NCBI RefSeq assembly: GCF_003148685.1
Contig: NZ_QGGR01000042.1
Span: 1-59,842, forward strand
Origin: Actinoplanes xinjiangensis
Lineage (GTDB): Bacteria; Actinomycetota; Actinomycetes; Mycobacteriales; Micromonosporaceae
Reading direction: 5' to 3'
Length of the DNA stretch: 59,842 nucleotides
Shown here: positions 47,457 through 54,438 of the stretch, one piece after another
Position numbering within the stretch: the stretch's first letter is position 1
How the letters are laid out: each line of letters starts with the position of its first letter
Position numbers and translations under genes: made by a program
Notes under the pieces: model-generated
Databases searched by the model: none
Seen by the model: the letters and a program-made list of their open reading frames with translations, nothing else
What the model was told of the DNA's origin: nothing

Positions 47457-48207
47457 CCTTGACCGCGTCGTACGCCGTCTGCGGCTGCCGGAACGAGTTG
47501 CCGTCGTAGACGACCTTCCACAGGCCGGAGTGGGTGGCCTTGATGTTCCTGCTGTACCTGCCACCGGTCCCGGTGGTGGCCTGCCCCTTGTACACGTACG
47601 TCCTGGCGCCGTCGGCCTTGAAGTAGAACTTCACCACGGCACCCTTGAGTCCGTACTTCGCTCCGTAGCCGACCGGGTCGGCCTTGAGGACGCCGCCGTG
47701 GGTGAGCGCGCTGTTCCGCTTCACCGGCTCCGGCGTCGCGTTGTAGGTGAGCGACGTCGGCCGCTTGACGTAGAACGTGGTGACCCGCTCGACCACGTGG
47801 CTGTTGAAGTCGTCGTCGTACCACTCCAGCTCGGTCCGGATGGTGTACCGGCCGGCCCCGTCGAGGCCACCGCAGATGAAGATCCAGTCGGTCAGGTAGA
47901 CGTAGTCACCGCTGCGCGAGGTCTGGGACGGGTACAGGAAGTCGACCAGGTCGCCGTCCGCCCCGATGACGTCCGCGGAGACGTCGGCGTAGTTCTCCTC
48001 GGCCGTCGGGTCGTAGACCTTGTAGGTCACCTTCACCCGGTTGGCGCAGCCCGCGTCACCGTCGAGCACGACCGTGCCGGTGGACAGCGTGACACCGGCG
48101 AGCGCCGGAGCGGCCTGTGCCGGCGCGGCGGCCAGCGCCGCGGTGGTGAGCCCGGTGAGAACGGCCAGAGCCGCCGCGGCACCGCGGCGGACGAGAGACT
48201 TGCGCAT
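47449..48207 (-). CDS. Secreted protein of unknown function
   Basis: A 252-residue exported protein. Signal peptide MRKSLVRRGAAAALAVLTG...LAAAPAQA with cleavage after about residue 31, then a beta-rich domain with two conserved-looking Cys residues (GDAGCANRVKV and WIFICGGLDG). The C-terminal half, GKADPVGYGAKYGLKGAVVKFYFKADGARTYVYKGQATTGTGGRY, resembles repeated immunoglobulin-like beta modules found in actinobacterial secreted proteins. Role unknown. ATG 48207 has GGAAGG 7 bases upstream. Convergent with an MFS gene, overlapping by 8 bases. Confidence 0.82.
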   Translation of the reverse strand: MRKSLVRRGAAAALAVLTGLTTAALAAAPAQAAPALAGVTLSTGTVVLDGDAGCANRVKVTYKVYDPTAEENYADVSADVIGADGDLVDFLYPSQTSRSGDYVYLTDWIFICGGLDGAGRYTIRTELEWYDDDFNSHVVERVTTFYVKRPTSLTYNATPEPVKRNSALTHGGVLKADPVGYGAKYGLKGAVVKFYFKADGARTYVYKGQATTGTGGRYSRNIKATHSGLWKVVYDGNSFRQPQTAYDAVKVR

Positions 48208-48374
48208 GGACTTCCTTCCCTCAGCGAACGGACGGTTCCGTCCCGTCGTTACGCAGAGGGAATCCTTCCCGCACCCCGCCGTCACTTTCCAGATGCGGCG
48301 CGCACTTTCGACCTTGCGGAGGGGCGACGCTGGCCGAATGGTCAGACCGAAAGAACCGAAACGGCTTTGCCGCT

Positions 48375-48415
48375 TTCCCGGCCGGGCGAGCCGTGATCAT
48401 CGGCCCGCCCGGGAA
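48375..48415. terminator. Terminator-like hairpin downstream of the DUF2231-like gene
   Basis: TTCCCGGCCGGGC (48375-48387) and GCCCGCCCGGGAA (48403-48415) pair with one mismatch over 13 bp, loop 15 nt. It lies 28 bases past the minus-strand stop. Confidence 0.6.
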
Positions 48416-48442
48416 CGCCGGGTCCGCCCTGCGGCGGATGCG

Positions 48443-48901
48443 TCAGTAGTTCCGGTTCCCGACCGCCGCGCGCGCGAACGCCGGGGGCCGGCCGTTGGCG
48501 ATCTCACCACCGAACCAGGCGCCGAACCCGGCCAGCGCCAGGGCGAACAGCTCGACGGTGAACAGCCCACCGCCGACGACGCGGTCGGCGGCCTGCACCC
48601 GCAGCATCGCGATGACCGCGAAGGCCACCAGCACACCCACGTTGATCAGACTGCGCAGCGCACCGAGCCGGCGATCCTGCGAGCGGCGGGCGAACATCAC
48701 GTCGGCGGCACCGGCCACGGCGGCCAGAGCCCCGCCGACCAGACCGGCGACGACGTTCCAGTACGCGAGGGCACCGAGGATGCTAGGACCCCCCAACAAA
48801 TCCGCCAGGTCGAACATAACGGCCATAGCGAACAGGCCCAGTGGGAACATCACCAGAATCGGCTGCACCGCCTGTCCGGCGACGCTCAATCGGCTCTCCA
48901 T
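48443..48901 (-). CDS. DUF2231-like four-helix membrane protein
   Basis: A 152-residue protein with four membrane segments: VQPILVMFPLGLFAMAVMFDL, VVAGLVGGALAAVAGAADVMFA, LINVGVLVAFAVIAMLRV and LFTVELFALALAGFGAWFGG. The MFPLGLFAMAVMFDLADL stretch near residue 20 and the AGAADVMF stretch match DUF2231. Function unknown. ATG 48901 has a weak GGAAGGG upstream. Confidence 0.85.
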   Translation of the reverse strand: MESRLSVAGQAVQPILVMFPLGLFAMAVMFDLADLLGGPSILGALAYWNVVAGLVGGALAAVAGAADVMFARRSQDRRLGALRSLINVGVLVAFAVIAMLRVQAADRVVGGGLFTVELFALALAGFGAWFGGEIANGRPPAFARAAVGNRNY

Positions 48902-49037
48902 TCGGTTACGCCCTTCCTACCTGCGCAAACGCAGGCTTGTAATGGCATCCGAGCTTGGCCTACCCGGTCGCTTCCGGGGGCAAACACGTAGGTGACCGCC
49001 GATGGACGACCGGCACCGACGTCGCACAGCTTGTACG

Positions 49038-49059
49038 CAATCTGCAACATGGCAGATTG
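49038..49059. promoter_or_regulatory. Inverted repeat, possible operator
   Basis: CAATCTGC (49038-49045) and GCAGATTG (49052-49059) form perfect 8-bp arms with a 6-base centre in a gene-free region. Confidence 0.5.
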
Positions 49060-49135
49060 AGTGATGGCGGAGTGCAGGGTGGCGTGCTTCACTTCTTGTA
49101 GGGCAACAAGGGCGAAGTTGAAGGGGAGAGACAAG

Positions 49136-49167
49136 CAACGGCACCCGGCGGCAAACGGGTGCCGTTG
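49136..49167. terminator. Strong terminator hairpin without an adjacent gene
   Basis: CAACGGCACCCG (49136-49147) and CGGGTGCCGTTG (49156-49167), perfect 12-bp stem and 8-nt loop, followed by TCTGCC. No open reading frame ends near it on either strand. Confidence 0.75.
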
Positions 49168-49311
49168 TCTGCCTCTGAGGCTCACTCCTCAGCGGCGGCT
49201 TCCTCAGCGGCGGCGTTCGTAACGACTCGAGCGAGGCGGGAACGGGTCTCTCGCGCCCATGGTGACTCCACCCCTTCCCCTCTCGCAAGAATTCGTGAAG
49301 AGGAGTTCGCC

Positions 49312-49749
49312 ATGCGCACACGGATCTACTATCGCGGGCCGGACGCTCTGGTGTCCGACAATCGGTTCGTCTGGCACCCCACCGCCACGCCGCAGGTCTT
49401 CACCATTCCGGATCTTCGCAACGTCGGCCTGGTCCAGGCACCGGCCCGGGTCCGCCCCTACGCCCCCGTCTTCGCCGTGGTCGCCATCGCCGCGGCGGCC
49501 GCCGGCTGGATCCTGCTCCCGGATCCGGCGGTCTACGTCCTCGTCTTCCTGGCCCTGGCGATACCCGGAGTAGCCGCGCTGTGGCGCGAGCCAGGCCGCT
49601 GGGAGCTGCACGCGCAGTACCACGGAGTCGCCGTGGTGCTCTATTCGTCCGCCGACCCGCGGGTCTTCAACCAGGTGAGCCGGGCTCTGCGCCGGGCCAT
49701 GGAGGACCGGCGCCGTACCTCCTGGGGTTACGGCCTGGCAGCCGCCTGA
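49312..49749 (+). CDS. DUF6232-like membrane protein
   Basis: A 145-residue protein: an N-terminal beta-rich part (RTRIYYRGPDALVSDNRFVWHPTATPQVFTIPDLRNVGLVQ), two adjacent membrane helices (APVFAVVAIAAAAAGWILL and VYVLVFLALAIPGVAALW), then a C-terminal soluble part (WELHAQYHGVAVVLYSSADPRVFNQVSRALRRAMEDRR). This resembles the small DUF6232 family; tentative. ATG 49312 has AAGAGGAG upstream with good spacing. It may partner the Xre/DUF397 genes that follow. Confidence 0.72.
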   Translation: MRTRIYYRGPDALVSDNRFVWHPTATPQVFTIPDLRNVGLVQAPARVRPYAPVFAVVAIAAAAAGWILLPDPAVYVLVFLALAIPGVAALWREPGRWELHAQYHGVAVVLYSSADPRVFNQVSRALRRAMEDRRRTSWGYGLAAA

Positions 49750-49939
49750 CCTGCGATTTCGTGAGGACCTCTCGGGTGAGATTGCGAATTGATCAAAACC
49801 GCACCTTGCACCCGTCGTTCTGATAGGACAGTAATAGGATGTCCGCGACCTCGCTGGTTGCCACCTGGCAGGCAGCGAGGTGGCTTAACGGATTCCAATG
49901 ATCACCGAGCGTCACCATAACTTCGACGATGAAGGACTC

Positions 49940-50836
49940 ATGACCGAGGGTGACTCGCCGACGATCGCACGCCGGCGCGTGCGTCTCGCGCTCCGTCTGG
50001 CGCGCGAGCGAGCCGGGCTCACCCAAAATCAGGTCGCCGAAGCGATGGAGTGGTCACACAGCAAGGTCATCCGGATCGAGAACGGCGATGTCAGCATCTC
50101 CCAGAACGATCTGCGACCGCTGTTGGCCTTTCTCGGCGTCAAGGACAAGACGGTCGTCGCCGATCTGGTCGCTGCCGCGCGTATCGCCCGGACTCGCCAG
50201 CAGGCGTGGTATCAGGCCGCCGAATTCCGCGACACCCTCACCGACGGCATGCGTAAACTGATCGAGTACGAGAGCGAAGCTTCGGAGATTCGCTCGTACT
50301 CGATTTATTACATCCCGGGTCACCTCCAGACGCCCGCCTACGCGGAAGCGCTGATGTCCCGGTTCGAGGACGAGCTCTCCGCGGATCAGCGCACGAGGCG
50401 CATCGAGGCGAGGAACAAACGTCGCGAGGTCTTGGAGACCCGGCCCGTGACGTTCCTGCTGATGGTGGACGAGTCGGTGCTCCGCCGCACCATCGGCGGC
50501 CCGGAGGTCTTCGCGGAGCAGCTCCGCCACCTGAAGCACAACGCTGAGAACGGCTACGTCCGCATCCGGATGGTGCCGTTCTCGCTCGACGCGTCACTGA
50601 CCAACAATGCCAGCTTCGACCTGCTTCAACTGGGCCAGGGCGAGGTGCTGTACCGGGAAACGGGTCTCAATGACGAGATGATCGAGGACCGGGAGACGAT
50701 CGCGAAACATCGCGCTCGTTACGACCGGGTCTGGCGCGAGGCCGCAGGTGAGGAAGACACGATCCAATTCATCGAACGGCAGATAAAGGAACTGGAGCGC
50801 GGAAACACCGGAACCGCGTCGCCAGGAAATAAATAG
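49940..50836 (+). CDS. Xre-type helix-turn-helix protein with DUF5753 domain
   Basis: A 298-residue regulator of the WhiJ/BldB-associated type. The N-terminal helix-turn-helix is RRVRLALRLARERAGLTQNQVAEAMEWSHSKVIRIENGDVSISQNDLRPLLAFLGV. The rest is DUF5753 (from about residue 95), with YYIPGHLQTPAYAEALMSRF and RPVTFLLMVDESVLRRTIGGPEVFAEQLRHL. In Streptomyces such proteins pair with DUF397 partners and tune sporulation and antibiotic production. ATG 49940 has AAGGA just upstream. Two DUF397 genes follow. Confidence 0.92.
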   Translation: MTEGDSPTIARRRVRLALRLARERAGLTQNQVAEAMEWSHSKVIRIENGDVSISQNDLRPLLAFLGVKDKTVVADLVAAARIARTRQQAWYQAAEFRDTLTDGMRKLIEYESEASEIRSYSIYYIPGHLQTPAYAEALMSRFEDELSADQRTRRIEARNKRREVLETRPVTFLLMVDESVLRRTIGGPEVFAEQLRHLKHNAENGYVRIRMVPFSLDASLTNNASFDLLQLGQGEVLYRETGLNDEMIEDRETIAKHRARYDRVWREAAGEEDTIQFIERQIKELERGNTGTASPGNK

Positions 50837-50867
50837 ATAACCGATAAACGTTTCCGAGAGGTCCCCG

Positions 50868-51062
50868 ATGGAAGAGAACAACGTGCCCGCATGGCGGAAG
50901 AGCAGCCGCTGCGGAACGTCGACGTGTGTCGAGGTCGCGAAGGTGGACGACCAGTACCTGGTCCGCGACTCGAAGAACCCTGAGGCTCCTGCTCTGAGCT
51001 TCACGCAGGCTGAGTGGGACGCCTTCGTGGAGGGTGTGGCCGCGGGCGAGTTCCGCTTCTGA
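50868..51062 (+). CDS. DUF397 protein (partner of the Xre/DUF5753 regulator)
   Basis: A 64-residue protein typical of DUF397. It starts EENNVPAWRKSSRCGTSTCVEVAKVDDQYLVRDSKNPEAPAL, ends SFTQAEWDAFVEGVAAGEF. The W-R-K-S-S and VRDSKNP motifs are diagnostic. DUF397 proteins act as partners of the upstream Xre/DUF5753 protein, perhaps antitoxin-like. It follows the regulator by 31 bases. Confidence 0.92.
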   Translation: MEENNVPAWRKSSRCGTSTCVEVAKVDDQYLVRDSKNPEAPALSFTQAEWDAFVEGVAAGEFRF

Positions 51063-51114
51063 AGTCGTTCGGTCGCGCCCGCTCTGATTGTGGGGAGAAT
51101 TCAGAGCGGGCCGG

Positions 51115-51205
51115 TCCAAAAAATTCACAAAACAGATTAATAGCAATAAATAGACGACGCATAACTCCCATTCGGTGAGGAATGCGTCATTTTTCATTTT
51201 CACTC
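51115..51205. other. A/T-rich island between two DUF397 genes, with a terminator hairpin
   Basis: Around 51119-51155 the DNA is almost all A and T (AAAAAATTCACAAAACAG and so on), unlike the rest of the window. GACGCAT (51156-51162) and ATGCGTC (51182-51188) form a stem followed by ATTTTTCATTTT, the only classical U-run terminator I see. It separates the first DUF397 gene from the second. Confidence 0.7.
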
Positions 51206-51276
51206 ATGTGACCGTCCGGCCGGTAACGGGTCCCTCGCCTAACGTGGATCCCGAACCGTCACGGAGGTGCACAGAA

Positions 51277-51474
51277 ATGATCAAACCGACGGAAGAGCCC
51301 CGTTGGCGCCGAAGCGGTCGATGTTCACACGGCGCCTGTGTCGAGGTGGCCCGGTTGGCGGACCGGTTCCTGGTTCGCGACTCGAAGAACCCCGGCACCA
51401 TCCCGCTCAGCTTCCCGGAGGAGCAGTGGGACTCGTTCGTGGCAGGAGTCAAGGCGGGAACCTTCGGTTTCTGA
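51277..51474 (+). CDS. Second DUF397 protein
   Basis: A 65-residue protein similar to the first: EEPRWRRSGRCSHGACVEVARLADRFLVRDSKNPGTIPLSFPEEQWDSFVAGVKAGTF. The core WRRSGRC...VEVARL..VRDSKNP is shared. ATG 51277 has GGAGG upstream. It overlaps the next gene by one base (TGATG). Confidence 0.9.
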   Translation: MIKPTEEPRWRRSGRCSHGACVEVARLADRFLVRDSKNPGTIPLSFPEEQWDSFVAGVKAGTFGF

Positions 51475-52055
51475 TGACTCACCTTCCTCCGGTGGACCCC
51501 GGCGCCGCGGGCCGAGCGCGGCATACTGCAGTGGTGGACGGCAAACCGGGTGCCACCGACACCGACCGCTTCGCCACTCTGCACGAGGCGGCCGAAACCC
51601 TGCTGGACGAACTCTCCGAGCGCTACCTCGTGGAGCGCCGGGAGAGCAAGGAACCGCTCGGGCTCGACGACGCGCTCGTGCGGACGGTCCGGCTCATCCC
51701 CCGCATGCCGACCGCCGCCCCCCTGGCGGTCCACTTCATCGAGCCGGGGCTGGCGATCCGGCTCGGCCGATGGTGGATGGAGTCACTGCCGGCATGCGCC
51801 TGCGAAACCTGCGCCGAGGACCCGGCGATCCTGGCCGACCGGCTGCGCACCCACACCGACGCGCTCGTCGAGGGCGGGCTGTGGGAACGCGTACGCCGTG
51901 GATTGAGCGGGTCCTGGTTCGAGACCAGGCTGATCGGCACGGGCGTCAAGTCCGGCCGGGAGGGGCCGCTGTCCGCGGCCGGGGCCCGGGACGCCCGGCG
52001 CGGTGGTTTCGCCGCGCCGATCCAGTGGGCGCCCTGGCAGCGCCGTTCCCTCTGA
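51474..52055 (+). CDS. DUF6226-like protein
   Basis: A 193-residue soluble protein with ATLHEAAETLLDELSERYLVERRESKE, TAAPLAVHFIEPGLAIRLGRWWMESLPACACETCAEDPAILADRLRTHTDALVEGGLWE. It has a CACETC cluster and resembles the DUF6226 family (tentative). It overlaps the DUF397 stop by one base and is probably translated from the same message. Confidence 0.7.
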   Translation: MTHLPPVDPGAAGRARHTAVVDGKPGATDTDRFATLHEAAETLLDELSERYLVERRESKEPLGLDDALVRTVRLIPRMPTAAPLAVHFIEPGLAIRLGRWWMESLPACACETCAEDPAILADRLRTHTDALVEGGLWERVRRGLSGSWFETRLIGTGVKSGREGPLSAAGARDARRGGFAAPIQWAPWQRRSL

Positions 52056-52181
52056 CTCTCGTCACCGGGCAGTCGGCCCGGCCGCCCGGTGATGAGACGC
52101 CCGTTACGACTCCTGGCGCATAGACGGAATCTCGATACCGTGAGCGGAGCAAACGCTCCCACAGCGACACGGAGTCATCGC

Positions 52182-53357
52182 TTGAGTACGGTCGAGACAG
52201 CCGACCTGCGGGCCACCACCCGATCGGTCTACATCACCTTCATCTTCCTCGGCGTCGCGATGGCCAGCTTCGCCGCCCGTATCCCGCAGATCCGCGACCA
52301 TCTCGGGCTCAGCCCCTCCGGGATCGGTCTCGTGCTGCTCGCCATCGCGGCCGGGTCGATCACCTCGCTGCCGCTCGCCGGGCACCTCACCCACCGGTTC
52401 GGCTCCCGCGCCATGGTCGGCACCATGGCGGTCCTTCTCGGCACGGCACTGGCCGGCGCCGCGATCGGCTACCAGTACGGCGTGGTCCCGGTCGTCATCG
52501 CGCTCTACGTCTACGGCTTCTCCACCGGCGCCTGGGACGTCGCCATGAACGTGCAGGCCGCCGTGGTGGAACGCCGTCTCGGCCGGTCGATCATGTCCCG
52601 TTTCCACGCCGGCTACAGCGTCGGCACGGTCGCCGGCGCCCTGGCCGGCGCCGGCGCGGTCAAGGCCGGGCTCCCGGTCACCGAGCATGTGGTGATCGCC
52701 TGCGTCCTGGTCGTGATCGCGGTGGTCATCGCGGTGCGGGGTTTCATCACCGACGAGAGCAGCGCCGAGGACGAGGCCGGGAAGTCGGGTGGCGCCCTGG
52801 CCGCCTGGCGCGAACCCCGGACCCTGCTGATCGGCCTGTTCGTGCTGGCGTTCGCGCTGACCGAGGGCGCCGGCATCGACTGGATCAACATCGCGCTCAT
52901 CGACGACCACGGCACCGACGCCTCCACCGGCACCCTCGGCTTCGCGCTGTTCCTGGCCGCGATGACGGTCGGCCGCTGGTTCGGGCCGAACCTGCTGGAC
53001 CGGTTCGGCCGGGTGCCGGTGCTCCGGCTCCTCGCCGTCACCGGGCTGGCCGGCCTGCTCGTCTTCGTCTTCGGCCCGCACCCGGCGGTCGCCTTCGCCG
53101 GCGCGCTGCTCTGGGGACTCGGCGCCTCACTCGGTTTCCCGGTCGGCATGAGCGCCGCCGCCGACGAGCCCGCGCAAGCCCCCGCCCGGGTCGGCGTGGT
53201 CGCCTCGATCGGATACTGCGCGTTCCTCGGCGGGCCACCACTGATCGGTTTCCTCGGCGACCACTTCACGGTCTCCCGCGGTCTGCTCGCGGTCGCCATG
53301 CTGCTGGTGCTGTCACTCGCTCTCACCCCGGCACTACGAGAGCCCACCGTCCGGTAG
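52182..53357 (+). CDS. MFS transporter (YbjJ-like)
   Basis: A 391-residue protein with about 12 helices. The motif GFSTGAWDVAMNVQAAVVERRLGRSIMSRFHAGYSVGTVAGAL between helices 4 and 5 is the YbjJ-type signature; the protein at 26590 shares its second half. Starts TTRSVYITFIFLGVAMASFAARIPQIRDHLGLSPSGIGLVLLAIAAGS. Substrate unknown. TTG 52182 has CGGAG 7 bases upstream; a GTG at 52140 would add 14 residues. Confidence 0.88.
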   Translation: MSTVETADLRATTRSVYITFIFLGVAMASFAARIPQIRDHLGLSPSGIGLVLLAIAAGSITSLPLAGHLTHRFGSRAMVGTMAVLLGTALAGAAIGYQYGVVPVVIALYVYGFSTGAWDVAMNVQAAVVERRLGRSIMSRFHAGYSVGTVAGALAGAGAVKAGLPVTEHVVIACVLVVIAVVIAVRGFITDESSAEDEAGKSGGALAAWREPRTLLIGLFVLAFALTEGAGIDWINIALIDDHGTDASTGTLGFALFLAAMTVGRWFGPNLLDRFGRVPVLRLLAVTGLAGLLVFVFGPHPAVAFAGALLWGLGASLGFPVGMSAAADEPAQAPARVGVVASIGYCAFLGGPPLIGFLGDHFTVSRGLLAVAMLLVLSLALTPALREPTVR

Positions 53358-53482
53358 CCACCGGGCGGCATCTTTCGTACCCCGGAGCCGGATTTCTTGT
53401 CCCGGATGGGCAGAGCATCGCCTGTCTGAGCGCGCCGGCCCGGCCTGCCGGGGCCGCCGCCTGCCTGTCGAACCATTGACTG

Positions 53483-53488
53483 TAATAT
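53483..53488 (+). promoter_or_regulatory. -10 candidate for the LPXTG protein gene
   Basis: TAATAT preceded directly by TG gives an extended-like -10. It lies 36 bases before ATG 53525, which has GGGGAGAG upstream. Confidence 0.4.
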
Positions 53489-53524
53489 CTGTCGGCTTTG
53501 GCCTTCAACGGGGAGAGAACCTAC

Positions 53525-54259
53525 ATGCTCAAGAAGATCTCAGCCGGCGCCCTGCTGGCGCTGGCTCTTCTGATTCCGGCGGCGCCGGCGGCCGCGGAGA
53601 CCGAAACACCGGTGCTCAACGAGGCCTGCAAGACGGTCGAGCCCAAGATCTTCACCGACATCCGTGAGCTGATCACCATCGATCTGGACACCGCCAACGA
53701 GGCGCAGCTGCGGATCCTGGCCTACCGGATCCTGGACGCGGCCCAGGCCGATTCGTTGCCCGTTCTGCCCGGAGAGATCGATAAGAACCTGCGCGGCACG
53801 GAGGAAGACCTGCGGGCCTTCCTCAAGAAGGGCGTGCTGTCGACCTGGACGCATGATCTGCGGATCTCGGTGGGCTGGACGATGACCAACGCCGGCACCA
53901 ACGTGAAGGCGGCGGCGAACAAGGCGCTCGACGACGAGTCCTTCGATGCGCTGCTGGCCTACCTGAACAAGGGCCTGTACGCCGCACGTGCGCTTGACTG
54001 CGCGTCGCAGCCCTCGCCCTCACCGAGCGTCACGCCGAGTGCCACGCCCAGCGCGACGCCGAGTGCCACGTCCAGCGCCACGGCGTCCGCCAGCCCCGCC
54101 GCCACCGGTGGCGAGGAGGGCGACGGCGGCGAGGGCGGCGGACTGCCCGTGACCGGCGCCAACACCGGGGTCGTGGCCGGTGCCGGCGGCGCGCTTCTGC
54201 TCCTCGGTGGCGCAGGCTTCGTGATCGGACGCCGGCGCCGCGCCCGCTTCGAGGCGTAG
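53525..54259 (+). CDS. Sortase-anchored surface protein with ALF-like repeats
   Basis: A 244-residue cell-wall protein. Signal peptide LKKISAGALLALALLIPAAPAAA with cleavage after about residue 24. A helical region (about 30-160) contains TANEAQLRILAYRILDAA and TRGTEEDLRAFLKKGV, resembling the actinobacterial ALF repeat. A Ser/Thr/Pro-Ala linker (about 160-195) precedes LPVTG at 207-211, a hydrophobic helix and RRRRARFEA. Attached to peptidoglycan by sortase; no sortase gene is in the window. A bidirectional terminator follows. Confidence 0.9.
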   Translation: MLKKISAGALLALALLIPAAPAAAETETPVLNEACKTVEPKIFTDIRELITIDLDTANEAQLRILAYRILDAAQADSLPVLPGEIDKNLRGTEEDLRAFLKKGVLSTWTHDLRISVGWTMTNAGTNVKAAANKALDDESFDALLAYLNKGLYAARALDCASQPSPSPSVTPSATPSATPSATSSATASASPAATGGEEGDGGEGGGLPVTGANTGVVAGAGGALLLLGGAGFVIGRRRRARFEA

Positions 54260-54271
54260 GCGCTCAAAAGT

Positions 54272-54302
54272 AGAACCCCCAGGTCGCTGACCTGGGGGTT
54301 CT
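54272..54302. terminator. Bidirectional terminator between the LPXTG gene and tRNA-Thr
   Basis: AGAACCCCCAGGTC (54272-54285) and GACCTGGGGGTTCT (54289-54302), a perfect 14-bp stem with a 3-nt loop. It is followed by TTCT on plus and ACTTTT on minus. It ends both the plus-strand gene and the minus-strand tRNA. Confidence 0.92.
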
Positions 54303-54309
54303 TTCTGAG

Positions 54310-54383
54310 CCGCCTGACGGAATCGAACCGTCGACCTACGCATTACGAGTGCGTCGCTCTAGCCGACTGAGCTAAGGCGGCAA
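54310..54383 (-). tRNA. tRNA-Thr (anticodon CGT)
   Basis: A 74-base cloverleaf on the minus strand. Acceptor GCCGCCT pairs with AGGCGGC; D-arm TAGCTCAGTCGGCTAGAGC; anticodon stem-loop with ACTCGTAAT in the loop (anticodon CGT, codon ACG); T-arm GGTTCGATTCC. CCA is not encoded; discriminator U. Confidence 0.97.
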
Positions 54384-54438
54384 CGATTAGAAAGTGTACT
54401 GCATAGACGGACACGGCCTCACCGGGGAGGATCGTTCG

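Larger units (their letters stand above)
48902..49311. other. 410-base gene-free interval with two strong palindromes
   Basis: No protein-coding gene is convincing here. The region has an inverted repeat (49038-49059), a terminator hairpin (49136-49167), and a 13-bp direct repeat CCTCAGCGGCGGC near 49184-49210. The layout suggests a short plus-strand transcript of 60-100 bases ending at the hairpin, perhaps a small RNA or a leader with an attenuator. Confidence 0.5.

Noticed and set aside
48902..49311. Known riboswitch
   Set aside because: No recognisable cobalamin, TPP, SAM or glycine consensus; only simple hairpins are visible.
54310..54383. Integrated element at the tRNA
   Set aside because: No integrase, no attachment-site duplicate and no change in gene type around the tRNA.
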